A stretch of DNA of 19,010 nucleotides from DASRAA01 sp036512955 (lineage in GTDB: Bacteria; Acidobacteriota; Terriglobia; Terriglobales; Acidobacteriaceae): assembly GCA_036512955.1 (NCBI GenBank), contig DATBZX010000230.1, forward strand, positions 1 to 19,010, in the 5' to 3' direction. The position numbers were made by a program, and so were the translations under genes. Of the stretch, positions 7,764 to 15,294 are shown one piece after another (within the stretch, counting starts at the first letter, position 1; each line of letters starts with the position of its first letter). The notes beneath the pieces are model-generated. The model searched no databases, had not been told where the DNA came from, and saw only the letters and a program-made list of their open reading frames with translations.

Positions 7764-8918
7764 ATGAGCAAAAAGCAAGCAGGGTTCGCTACGCGCTCGA
7801 TCCATGTTGGAAACGAGCCTGATCCATCCACCGGAGCGGTCGCGCCTCCAATTTTTGCCACCTCGACGTATGCCCAGGAAGAGTTGGGCAAGACCAAGGG
7901 GTACGACTATTCGCGCGCCGGCAACCCTACACGCACGCGGCTTGAACAAAACCTGGCTTCGTTGGAAGGTGGCGTCGCAGCGCGAGTTTTTTCCAGCGGA
8001 ATGGCCGCGGTTGCGGCACTGGCGAACCTGATGAAGGCGGGCGAGCACATCGTCGCATCGAACAATCTCTACGGCGGTGTGCCGCGCTTGTTCAACCAGG
8101 TGCTGGCGAACTTCGGGCTGGAGTTCACCTACGTCGATACCAGCGATCCGCGCAATGTAACCAAGGCCATACGTAAGAGCACCCGCTACGTGTACATCGA
8201 GACGCCCACCAATCCGTTGATGGGTCTGACCGACATTGCGGCAGTCAGCGAGATCGCCCATCAGCGGGGCAGCCAGGTGGTGGTGGACAACACGTTCATG
8301 TCCCCTTACTTTCAGCAACCCATCAAACTGGGCGCGGACATGGTGCTGCATTCAACCACGAAATTCCTAAATGGCCATAGCGACGGAATCGGCGGCGTGC
8401 TGGTTTGCACCACCCAAGACCAAGCGGATAAGTTGGCCTTCGTGCAGAAGGCCGTCGGGGCCATCCTGTCGCCGTTCGAATGCTGGCTGGTATTGCGCGG
8501 TGTCAAGACGCTGGCGGTGCGCATGAAGCAGCACGACGAGAGCGGACGTGTTATCGCCGCCTACTTAAGCAAACATCGCAAGGTGAAAAAGGTTTTCTAC
8601 CCGGGGCTCAAGAGCCATCCTCAATACGAACTGGCTTGCCGCCAGATGTCCGGCTTCGGCTCGATGATTACTTTTGAGACCGGATCACTTACCAATGCGA
8701 AGAAATTCCTAAAGCGGGTGCGGATTTGTACTCTGGGCGAGTCATTGGGAGGGGTGGAGACTCTGATTTCGCATCCCGCAACCATGACCCATGCCGCGAT
8801 CGGCGTCGCGGGACGCAAAGCCATCGGCCTGACCGACGGGATGGTACGAGTCTCGGTTGGAATCGAAGAGGTCGAGGACTTGATCGCTGACCTCGAACAG
8901 GCGCTGGTGGGGATTTAG
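7764..8918 (+). CDS. Cystathionine gamma-lyase / gamma-synthase family PLP enzyme (MccB-like)
   Basis: This 384-aa member of the Cys/Met metabolism PLP family has the fold-type I active-site lysine in STTKFLNGHSD (K200). Also present are the cofactor- and partner-subunit-contacting YSRAGNPTR segment (49-57), Y103 in NLYGG and D175 in VVVDNTF. SLGGVETLISHPATMTH near the C-terminus is typical of the gamma-lyase/gamma-synthase branch. Sequence alone does not separate lyase (cystathionine to cysteine) from synthase. The MccA-like gene 51 bases upstream favours the lyase direction, giving reverse transsulfuration from homocysteine to cysteine. It probably shares a transcript with that gene and ends 7 bases from a convergent hydrolase. 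Confidence 0.94.
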   Translation: MSKKQAGFATRSIHVGNEPDPSTGAVAPPIFATSTYAQEELGKTKGYDYSRAGNPTRTRLEQNLASLEGGVAARVFSSGMAAVAALANLMKAGEHIVASNNLYGGVPRLFNQVLANFGLEFTYVDTSDPRNVTKAIRKSTRYVYIETPTNPLMGLTDIAAVSEIAHQRGSQVVVDNTFMSPYFQQPIKLGADMVLHSTTKFLNGHSDGIGGVLVCTTQDQADKLAFVQKAVGAILSPFECWLVLRGVKTLAVRMKQHDESGRVIAAYLSKHRKVKKVFYPGLKSHPQYELACRQMSGFGSMITFETGSLTNAKKFLKRVRICTLGESLGGVETLISHPATMTHAAIGVAGRKAIGLTDGMVRVSVGIEEVEDLIADLEQALVGI

Positions 8919-8925
8919 TCAACCC

Positions 8926-9810
8926 TTACTCGAAGAACTGCGTGACGCCTTCTTCCAGTACCCGAATCTTCTTTCCAATGCCGCGCTGTTCAGCATCGGC
9001 CAATAACCGCTGCACCGGCTCTTCCACGGGCTCATACGACAGTCGAAACGTGCCGTAGTGCATGGGCACCATCCAGCGTGCGCCCAGATCCTGAAACGCT
9101 TGAATGGCGTCTTCCGGGCTGGTGTGAACATTGCGAAATGAAGCGGGATGATAGGCGCCAATGGGCAGAAGCGCCAAGTCAGGTCGCAGACGTTCTCCGA
9201 TTTCCTTGAAGCCATCGAAATACGCTGTATCGCCCGCGTGATAAACCGAGTGTTTGCCGGCGCGCAGCACATAGCCGCCGTAGCCGCGATGAATATCGCG
9301 AACCACCCGCGCTCCCCAATGACGTGACGGAGTATGTGTAATTTCGACGTTGCCGAGTTGGGAGTTCTGCCACCATTCCAGTTCAACCACGCGCGAGAAT
9401 CCGAGATCGCCGACGAGATCGTGCAAGTTCTTGGGAACGACAACGATAGGCCGCTTGCCAGACTTTCTGCACGTCAGATTCGCAATCGTTCGCAGCGAAG
9501 GACGGTGGAGATGATCGAAATGAGCATGAGTGACCAGCACCGCATCGATGGGCGGAAGATCCCGCATGCGCAGCCCCGGACGACGCAGCCGCTTCAGAAC
9601 GAAAATCCACCGGGCAAAGTTCGGGTCAATGAGAATATTCTTGCCACCGATTTGCAGAAAGAAGCTGGAGTGCCCAATGAATGTAACGCCGAGCTGTTCC
9701 CGCGAAACCAGGACAGGCTTTCGACTTGTGCCGCTACGGGGGGTCATTGCCGAGCGCCCCACCAGCGTACTGAACTGCCCGGCTTTGCGTTTGATACTGA
9801 TGCCTATCAT
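8926..9810 (-). CDS. Metallo-beta-lactamase-fold hydrolase (UlaG/NAPE-PLD-like)
   Basis: This protein, up to 294 aa, has a complete MBL-fold metal site: H95-x-H97-x-D99-H100 (THAHFDHLH), H164 (SRHWG), D194 (HAGDTAYFD) and H251 (PMHYGTF). The N-terminal strand pattern GVTFIGHSSFFLQIGGKNILIDPNF and the HAGDT element are those of the UlaG/YycJ/N-acylphosphatidylethanolamine phospholipase D-like branch, not true beta-lactamases. The substrate cannot be told. No signal peptide is evident, so a cytoplasmic phosphodiesterase or lactonase activity is most likely. The start is uncertain: ATG 9810 has no Shine-Dalgarno, while ATG 9747 (273 aa) has a G-rich stretch upstream. The gene is convergent with the cystathionine lyase and divergent from the dehydrogenase gene. 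Confidence 0.88.
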   Translation of the reverse strand: MIGISIKRKAGQFSTLVGRSAMTPRSGTSRKPVLVSREQLGVTFIGHSSFFLQIGGKNILIDPNFARWIFVLKRLRRPGLRMRDLPPIDAVLVTHAHFDHLHRPSLRTIANLTCRKSGKRPIVVVPKNLHDLVGDLGFSRVVELEWWQNSQLGNVEITHTPSRHWGARVVRDIHRGYGGYVLRAGKHSVYHAGDTAYFDGFKEIGERLRPDLALLPIGAYHPASFRNVHTSPEDAIQAFQDLGARWMVPMHYGTFRLSYEPVEEPVQRLLADAEQRGIGKKIRVLEEGVTQFFE

Positions 9811-9885
9811 GAAGTGTCAGTGTATTAGACGCTCCCGACTTGCCGTGCGATGCGGCGCCTCAGCGTCTTCGGTGAAAGAGGTTCC

Positions 9886-9914
9886 TTGACCTTGTTCAGC
9901 CAGTCAGCTTAAAT
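9886..9914 (+). promoter_or_regulatory. Sigma70-type promoter for the beta-hydroxyacid dehydrogenase gene
   Basis: TTGACC (9886-9891) is five of six to -35. After exactly 17 bases comes TTAAAT (9909-9914), four of six to -10. The expected start near 9921 gives a short leader that contains AAGGAG (9929-9934), 6 nt before the ATG at 9941. Confidence 0.65.
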
Positions 9915-9940
9915 CAAAGTGCGGTCATAAGGAGAGATGC

Positions 9941-10816
9941 ATGCGAATCGCGTTTCTTGGTTTGGGGATTATGGGGCGCCCAATGGCCTCGAACCTGGTT
10001 AAAGCGGGGCACGAGGTTTCGGTATGGAACCGCTCGGCTCGGCAGCACGTCGACGGAGCGAGAACAGCTGTTTCTCCCGCCGACGCAGCCCGGGACGCTG
10101 AGCTCGTCTGGATGTGCGTGGCCGACACGGCCGCTGTAGAACGCCTGGTGTTTTCAGACGACGGAATCGAGCAGTCGCTACGCGAGGGAATGGTGATTGC
10201 CGATTCCAGCACCATCTCGCCGTCGGCCACGCTGCGCTTCGCTCAACGCGTCGCCGAAAAGGGTGTGCAGTGGATTGACGCGCCCGTTACAGGATCCAAA
10301 ATCGGCGCCGAGAATGGACAGCTTATCTTCATCGTGGGCGGTCCCGCGGAGACAGTACAGGCCATGGATCCTCTGTTCAAGGCCATGGGCAAGACCGTGA
10401 TTCACGTCGGCGACACTGGAAAAGGGCAATCCGCTAAGATCTGTATGAACCTGCAGATAGCGATGATCTATGAAGGATTCGCTGAGGGTTTGACGCTGGC
10501 GCGAAAGCTAGGGGTCGAGCCGGAGAAAATGGTTGAGCTGGTCCAGGCTTCGATGATCCGTTCGGGCGTTGTCGATTACAAAGCGCCCTTCGTTCTGCGG
10601 CGCGATTACTCGCCCAATTTTCCCTTGCGGTTGATGCACAAGGACATTCACTTGCTACTCGACACCGCTAAAGAGGCGCGCGTCAAACTGCCGGCGCTGG
10701 AGACCGTGGACGAGATCTATGAGTTGGCGAGCGAAGAGGGCTGGGACGACCTTGATTACGCCGCGACCATCCAACTTCTAGAAAAGTGGGCGGGCCTGGG
10801 TGGACCTACGAAGTAG
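9941..10816 (+). CDS. NAD(P)-dependent beta-hydroxyacid dehydrogenase (3-hydroxyisobutyrate dehydrogenase family)
   Basis: This 291-aa protein has an N-terminal Rossmann domain (GLGIMG, 7-12) and the family signature DAPVTGSKIGAENGQL (113-128). The conserved catalytic lysine K166 is in GKGQSAKICMN. The all-helical C-terminal domain is complete. N30-R31-S32 after the second strand (VWNRSA) favours NADP(H) over NAD(H). Such enzymes reduce or oxidise small beta-hydroxy acids; the glyoxylate/succinic semialdehyde reductase branch (GLYR/GHBDH) is a reasonable guess, but the substrate is not fixed by the sequence. AAGGAG lies 6 nt before the ATG and a good promoter precedes it. It appears to be a single-gene unit, ending 17 bases from the convergent MscS gene. 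Confidence 0.92.
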   Translation: MRIAFLGLGIMGRPMASNLVKAGHEVSVWNRSARQHVDGARTAVSPADAARDAELVWMCVADTAAVERLVFSDDGIEQSLREGMVIADSSTISPSATLRFAQRVAEKGVQWIDAPVTGSKIGAENGQLIFIVGGPAETVQAMDPLFKAMGKTVIHVGDTGKGQSAKICMNLQIAMIYEGFAEGLTLARKLGVEPEKMVELVQASMIRSGVVDYKAPFVLRRDYSPNFPLRLMHKDIHLLLDTAKEARVKLPALETVDEIYELASEEGWDDLDYAATIQLLEKWAGLGGPTK

Positions 10817-10833
10817 GGAATCCACCGCGATCG

Positions 10834-11709
10834 CTAACTTGTTTTAGGAATGCCGGTGACGAACACCCGGCTGGGATCGCCAGGTTCGATGTTGTTTTTC
10901 TCGAAACAAGACTTGATGCGGCGCCGCAACTCGCGCCTGACGGCATACTGCGCGCCAGGTTTAGTTTTGACCAGCATCAGATAGTCCACTTCGTTGCCGC
11001 TAATCTTTTCGATTCCGGGGACCTCAGGACGGGCAACAATCATGTCGGCGAAGCTAGAGTCACTGGCCATCTCTCCGCCGACTTGCTTGAGCAGCGCCAT
11101 CACCTTCTCGCTGTCTGCGCCATACGCGACGGAAACGTGCAGGTTGATCTGGGTCCAATCCCGAGTGAGATTGCTGACCACCTTGATTTCGCTGCTGGGC
11201 ACGGTATGGACAGTTCCATCAGAGTCGCGCAGCACGGTTCGGCGCAGCGTCACGGTCTCCACCACGCCCTGCACTCCTGCGATGCGCACCGTGTCGCCAA
11301 TGTCGTACTGGTTTTCCGCGAGTATGAAGAATCCGTTGATGAAATCCTTAACCAGTGCCTGGGATCCGAAGCCGATGGCGAGACCGGCAATTCCGGCGCT
11401 GGCGAGCAAAGGGCCCATGTTGATACCCAACAGGGGCAGGATCTGCATCGAGGCAATGAAGATGATTACGATGACTCCGACGCTGTAGATCACGCTCGAG
11501 AGCGTTCGGAGTTGCTGGGAACGGACTGAGGAAGGAAGATCCTGGCGGTTGCTGAGTTCTCCCATGTGCCGAGAAACCAGCTTGAGCAAACGGGTTAGGA
11601 TGAAAGCGATAATCAGTACCGCGACGATTCGGGGGACCTGGTGGCGCACGAAATCGAACGCGTCGTCGCCCCAGTCATCGATTACCTCAAGGACGCGATT
11701 TGGGGCCAT
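10834..11709 (-). CDS. Small-conductance mechanosensitive channel, MscS family
   Basis: This 291-aa inner-membrane channel probably releases solutes on osmotic downshock. Three membrane segments are seen: IVAVLIIAFILTRLLKLV, VGVIVIIFIASMQILPLL, and the glycine/alanine-patterned pore helix ASAGIAGLAIGFGSQALVKDFINGFFIL. The beta domain follows (YDIGDTVRIAGVQGVVETVTLRRTVLRD, in pieces), then the alpha/beta vestibule domain. This is close to the length of a minimal MscS. I chose ATG 11709 over the in-frame ATG 11748. It has GGAAG (11715-11719) at 5-nt spacing, while a consensus extended -10 box at 11759-11767 puts the transcription start about 11752, almost on top of the upstream ATG. Confidence 0.93.
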   Translation of the reverse strand: MAPNRVLEVIDDWGDDAFDFVRHQVPRIVAVLIIAFILTRLLKLVSRHMGELSNRQDLPSSVRSQQLRTLSSVIYSVGVIVIIFIASMQILPLLGINMGPLLASAGIAGLAIGFGSQALVKDFINGFFILAENQYDIGDTVRIAGVQGVVETVTLRRTVLRDSDGTVHTVPSSEIKVVSNLTRDWTQINLHVSVAYGADSEKVMALLKQVGGEMASDSSFADMIVARPEVPGIEKISGNEVDYLMLVKTKPGAQYAVRRELRRRIKSCFEKNNIEPGDPSRVFVTGIPKTS

Positions 11710-11714
11710 AATGG

Positions 11715-11719
11715 CTTCC
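11715..11719 (-). promoter_or_regulatory. Ribosome binding site deciding the MscS start
   Basis: GGAAG on the minus strand sits 5 nt before ATG 11709. The alternative ATG at 11748 has no purine-rich site and would be nearly leaderless. This supports the shorter protein. Confidence 0.6.
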
Positions 11720-11758
11720 AAGGTGAGTTTGATCGTTGGCGTGATCATCGTTGCGGCG

Positions 11759-11767
11759 ATTATAGCA
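11759..11767 (-). promoter_or_regulatory. Consensus extended -10 promoter for the MscS gene
   Basis: Read on the minus strand this is TGCTATAAT, a perfect extended -10. The best -35 at 18-bp spacing is TTCAGC (11783-11788), only three of six matches, as expected for an extended -10 promoter. It gives a leader of about 43 nt to ATG 11709. Confidence 0.7.
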
Positions 11768-11837
11768 ACGCGTGATGAGTGCGCTGAAGATGCAGATCGA
11801 CGCGGATTCCGTAAATGCCATCAAGGGGTTCTTGGTA

Positions 11838-12206
11838 ATGCGAGAGATCAAAGAATACATACTAGTTGGGACTCTGTTGCTCCTGGCGCTTAACGGATGC
11901 AGCGCCCTGGCGCAGGTCGTCGATCCCTCGCAGACGCCAGATGCCAGTACCTCTGGCAGTCAGCGGCAACGACAGGCTGAGGACCCGTGGACCGAGGAAC
12001 AGAAACGTGACATGGTCAAGAAGCGGAACCTGCAGCGCCAGCAGGACATCAAGAAAGACACCGATCAACTGCTCGACCTGGCGACGCAATTGAAACAGTA
12101 TGTGGACAAGACAAACGAAAACATCATCTCGGTTGATGTGATCAAGAAGGCGGAGCAGATTGAGAAACTGGCACACGCGGTGAAAGATAAGATGAAGGGG
12201 ATGTAG
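11838..12206 (+). CDS. Small helical lipoprotein, function unknown
   Basis: From ATG 11838 the product is 122 aa with a lipoprotein-type signal peptide (residues 1-20) ending in LNGC, so C21 would be lipidated. The mature part is charged and helix-rich: a Gln/Arg region, then DMVKKRNLQRQQDIKKDTDQL and a likely coiled coil to the C-terminus (EQIEKLAHAVKDKMKGM). No catalytic motif is seen. I think similar small proteins are common in Acidobacteriota, but I recognise no function. AAGGGG (11823-11828) at 9 nt supports this start over the longer GTG start at 11772, which would bury the signal peptide. The gene ends ahead of a strong terminator shared with hppA. Confidence 0.78.
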   Translation: MREIKEYILVGTLLLLALNGCSALAQVVDPSQTPDASTSGSQRQRQAEDPWTEEQKRDMVKKRNLQRQQDIKKDTDQLLDLATQLKQYVDKTNENIISVDVIKKAEQIEKLAHAVKDKMKGM

Positions 12207-12241
12207 AAGATTGCCTTGTTAAGGACTTTCCGTCCCAAATC

Positions 12242-12271
12242 AAAACGCCATCCGGATTGGGATGGCGTTTT
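12242..12271. terminator. Bidirectional Rho-independent terminator
   Basis: AAAACGCCATCC (12242-12253) and GGATGGCGTTTT (12260-12271) form a perfect 12-bp stem around a 6-base loop. The A-run on one side and T-run on the other give a U-tail in both directions. It lies between the lipoprotein stop (12206) and the hppA stop (12290), so it can end both convergent transcripts. Confidence 0.92.
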
Positions 12272-12289
12272 GCATTCTCTGCGAATGAT

Positions 12290-14773
12290 TTACAGTGTTT
12301 TTACGATGCGCATGGCGTAGAACGACCGCCATACAAATGTGAACGAGATCAGGAAGAAGATGGCCGCCAGAATGTGGGCGAAAGTCTTGCCACTCGTGGC
12401 CGTCAACTGAACCGCGAGTTCCACCGCCAGCAATCCGAAGAGCGTGGTGAACTTGATGATCGGATTCATGGCCACCGAAGAAGTGTCCTTGAATGGATCG
12501 CCGACCGTGTCGCCCACTACGGTTGCGTCGTGTAGCGGTGTCCCTTTCTGTTTCAGTTCGACCTCAACGATCTTCTTGGCGTTGTCCCATGCCCCGCCGG
12601 CGTTGGCCATGAACATGGCCTGGTACAAGCCAGAGATGGCAATCGAGATAAGGTAGCCGATAAAGAAGAACGGCTCCACGAAGGCAAACGACAGGGTCAC
12701 GAAGAACACCGCGAGGAAGATGTTGAACATACCTTTCTGCGCGTACTTGGTGCAGATCTCAACCACCTTCTTGCTGTCCTCTACCGAGGCCTTCTCGACG
12801 CCTTCCAGCCGGATGTTCTTCTTGATGAACTCCACCGCCCGATAAGCGCCGGTGGTTACCGCTTGCATGCTGGCGCCGGTAAACCAGTAGATGATGGCGC
12901 CACCGCTGATGAGTCCGAGCACAAACGGAGCGTGCAGCAGCGAGAGGTCGCCGACGTTCTCGGTGAGTCCCTTGGTGAGAGCCATGATGATGGAGAAGAT
13001 CATGGTGGTTGCACCCACCACGGCCGTGCCGATCAGCACCGGTTTGGCAGTGGCTTTGAACGTATTGCCCGCGCCGTCATTTTCTTCCAGCATGTGCTTG
13101 GCGCGTTCGAAGTTGACGTCGATGTTGTAGTCCCGCTTCAGTTCGCTCTCGATGTTTGGGACTTGCTCGATCAACGACAGCTCATACACCGACTGAGCAT
13201 TGTCCGTGACCGGTCCGTAGGAGTCGACAGCGATGGTCACCGGGCCCATGCCTAGGAAGCCGAAGGCCACCAATCCGAAGGCGAAAACGGCGGGAGCCAG
13301 CATCAGCATACCCAGTCCATAGGTGCTGACGACGTAGCCAATGCTCATCAGGACGACCATGGTGAAGCCGAGGTAGTAGCAGGAGAAATTGCCCGCTACC
13401 AAACCCGACAGGATGTCGAGCGATGCTCCTCCTTCTTCAGCCGAGGTCACCACTTCCTTCACGTGTCCCGACGACGTCGAAGTAAATACTTTGACGAGTT
13501 CGGGAATCACCGCGCCCGCCAGCGTACCGCAGGAAATGATCGTCGCCAGCTTCCACCATTGCGTGGGATCGCCTGCGAGGTCCGGGATGATCACCTTCGA
13601 AACGATGTACGTCAGCACGATGGAGATGATCGAAGTCAGCCACACCAACGAAGTGAGCGGCGCTTCGAAATCCATCTTGTCCGCGTTCCCATAGCGCGCT
13701 TTGGCGACTGCCTCATTGAGGAAGTACGCCACGGTGCTGGAAACCAGCATCATGATACGCATGACGAAGATCCAGACCAGCAATTGCACCTGGACGTGAG
13801 GATCTTTGACGCCAAGCAGGATGAACGTGATCAGAGCGACGCCAGTTACGCCGTAGGTTTCGAAGCCGTCCGCGCTGGGGCCGACCGAGTCGCCCGCGTT
13901 GTCGCCGGTGCAGTCAGCGATGACGCCAGGGTTACGGGCATCGTCTTCCTTAATCTTGAAGACGATTTTCATCAGGTCAGAACCGATGTCAGCGATCTTG
14001 GTGAAGATACCGCCAGCGATACGCAGAGCGGCTGCGCCCAGCGACTCGCCAATCGCGAATCCGATGAAGCATTGACCGGCATAATCTCCGGGCACGAACA
14101 GCAAGATGCACAGCATGATCAGCAACTCAACACTGATCAGCATCATGCCGATACTCATGCCCGCCTTAAGCGGAATGGCATAAATCGGATAGGGTTTGCC
14201 GCGCAGACCTGCGAACGCGGTACGCGAGTTGGCAAATGTGTTGACTCGGATGCCGAACCAGGCCACGCCATAACTTCCCGCAATGCCGATCAGGCTGAAT
14301 AGCAGGATGACCGGTAGGGTGACCGCGATCGGTTTTCCAGGGACAGGAGCCAGCCATCCGAAGTATGCCGTGATGATGACCGCGATGAAGACCCAGAGGA
14401 CGAGGATGAATTTTCCCTGCGTGACCAGATAGGTTTTGCAGGTTTCGTAAATCAACTCAGAAATCTCGCGCATGGAACGGTGGACAGGAGCGTTCTTGAG
14501 CTGCATATAAATCGCCAGCCCGAACACCAGTCCAAACACGCAGAAGAGCAAGCCGATCAGCAGCAGGTTATGGCCAGTCATGCCAAGAAAGCTGACCGAA
14601 CTGAGGTCGGGTAACTGCAGATTCGCTTCCCCGGCGGCTTCAGTCGGCTGAGCGAAGACTGCCGAGGCATTCAGCATGAGAAGAGTAAGGGTTGCGCCAA
14701 CGACCATGGCCGTACGCGAAATCGATCCGGGTAGTAATAACAGCCGCCGCGAGGTGGCGAGCCAGCTTTGCAT
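12290..14773 (-). CDS. hppA: Membrane-bound ion-translocating pyrophosphatase, K+-independent type
   Basis: This integral-membrane enzyme couples PPi hydrolysis to H+ and/or Na+ transport. From ATG 14773 it has 827 aa and about 16 membrane segments, after a signal-peptide-like N-terminus (to about 43). Catalytic acidic residues are kept: D262, D266, E276, then D287, D291 and D295 in ADCTGDNAGDS, plus the late GDTVGDPFKDTSSVAMNP. K573 in GNTFKA marks the K+-independent class. The usual DLVGKVE stretch is one residue shorter and lacks the glutamate. The VTDNAQ-to-GNTFKA segment is longer than in typical members, so this looks like a divergent subfamily. GGAGG at 6 nt fixes the start; the open frame upstream to 15058 is not protein-like. 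Confidence 0.95.
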   Translation of the reverse strand: MQSWLATSRRLLLLPGSISRTAMVVGATLTLLMLNASAVFAQPTEAAGEANLQLPDLSSVSFLGMTGHNLLLIGLLFCVFGLVFGLAIYMQLKNAPVHRSMREISELIYETCKTYLVTQGKFILVLWVFIAVIITAYFGWLAPVPGKPIAVTLPVILLFSLIGIAGSYGVAWFGIRVNTFANSRTAFAGLRGKPYPIYAIPLKAGMSIGMMLISVELLIMLCILLFVPGDYAGQCFIGFAIGESLGAAALRIAGGIFTKIADIGSDLMKIVFKIKEDDARNPGVIADCTGDNAGDSVGPSADGFETYGVTGVALITFILLGVKDPHVQVQLLVWIFVMRIMMLVSSTVAYFLNEAVAKARYGNADKMDFEAPLTSLVWLTSIISIVLTYIVSKVIIPDLAGDPTQWWKLATIISCGTLAGAVIPELVKVFTSTSSGHVKEVVTSAEEGGASLDILSGLVAGNFSCYYLGFTMVVLMSIGYVVSTYGLGMLMLAPAVFAFGLVAFGFLGMGPVTIAVDSYGPVTDNAQSVYELSLIEQVPNIESELKRDYNIDVNFERAKHMLEENDGAGNTFKATAKPVLIGTAVVGATTMIFSIIMALTKGLTENVGDLSLLHAPFVLGLISGGAIIYWFTGASMQAVTTGAYRAVEFIKKNIRLEGVEKASVEDSKKVVEICTKYAQKGMFNIFLAVFFVTLSFAFVEPFFFIGYLISIAISGLYQAMFMANAGGAWDNAKKIVEVELKQKGTPLHDATVVGDTVGDPFKDTSSVAMNPIIKFTTLFGLLAVELAVQLTATSGKTFAHILAAIFFLISFTFVWRSFYAMRIVKTL

Positions 14774-14779
14774 AAGAGT

Positions 14780-14784
14780 CCTCC
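14780..14784 (-). promoter_or_regulatory. Strong ribosome binding site fixing the hppA start
   Basis: GGAGG on the minus strand lies 6 nt before ATG 14773, directly ahead of the signal-like N-terminus. The ATG at 15058, 95 codons upstream in the same frame, has no such site. Confidence 0.8.
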
Positions 14785-14832
14785 GATGGGTTACGCCCGG
14801 GTTGATTCGGGATCGCCCCATGAAATGTCCGT

Positions 14833-14861
14833 ACAATATTGCGTTCTCACGCGACTGTCCG
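14833..14861 (-). promoter_or_regulatory. Candidate proximal hppA promoter
   Basis: On the minus strand, CGGACA (14856-14861, four of six) and TATTGT (14833-14838, four of six) are 17 bases apart. A start near 14826 would give a leader of about 52 nt. It is weaker than the distal promoter at 15094-15123. Confidence 0.35.
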
Positions 14862-15093
14862 CGATGAGCTTCCGCATATAACCCATGAACATACCGCAGG
14901 TACGGACGGTACGGTCTTCGAGGTTGCGTTCCGATCGAGCGCGACTGAAGACCATAGGTTGACCTGCTCAAATCCCGGAAACGCGCTTCCACTTCAAGAC
15001 AGAAGTGCTGAGGTTTGGCCGCGTTGGGAATACGTGCATCCGTCCTCTGAGCAGGCATCGCCCAGATTAAAAATGCAACACATAAGGCGAGTC

Positions 15094-15123
15094 TTTATAA
15101 CACGTTGCGAAAAGTCGGGTCAA
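15094..15123 (-). promoter_or_regulatory. Candidate distal hppA promoter
   Basis: On the minus strand, TTGACC (15118-15123, five of six to -35) and TATAAA (15094-15099, five of six to -10) are 18 bases apart. The start would be near 15087, far upstream of the hppA ATG, giving a long leader. It is the best promoter-like match in this gap. Confidence 0.55.
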
Positions 15124-15294
15124 TCGCATGCGTCACTTGACTGTGTGTCCTGCCGAAAAGCCGCTGAAATCGACGAAATAGCGTCAAAGGCAGTCGTCAA
15201 AGATGCAACATTTTGAGTTAAGTCCCCAACCTTAGGTAGCGACCGCGCTCCACGACCTTCGAGAAGGAACCCCCGCCTGGATATTGGAGGAAGA

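Larger units (their letters stand above)
14774..15294. other. Noncoding leader and intergenic region between hppA and the C1 peptidase gene
   Basis: These 521 bases hold no convincing gene on either strand. They contain the two candidate hppA promoters and an 8-base inverted repeat, GTCCGTAC (14827-14834) and GTACGGAC (14900-14907). The octamer ATGCAACA occurs directly repeated at about 15073 and 15204. If the distal promoter is used, about 310 nt of untranslated hppA leader lies here. I recognise no known riboswitch class and no clear terminator after the peptidase gene. Confidence 0.5.

Noticed and set aside
7740..8351. 203-codon minus-strand frame opposite the cystathionine lyase gene
   Set aside because: It is a shadow of a PLP enzyme with all active-site residues on the other strand.
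10786..11529. 247-codon plus-strand frame opposite the MscS gene, overlapping the dehydrogenase 3' end
   Set aside because: It runs antisense to a well-supported channel gene and has no recognisable domain or ribosome site.
13463..14302. 279-codon plus-strand frame opposite hppA
   Set aside because: Its composition is dominated by Asp, Arg, His and Gln, as expected for the complement of a membrane-protein gene, and it contains no motif.
14774..15058. N-terminal extension of the pyrophosphatase frame to an ATG at 15058
   Set aside because: The 95 added residues are Arg-rich and unlike any membrane pyrophosphatase. No ribosome site precedes 15058, whereas GGAGG sits 6 nt before 14773.
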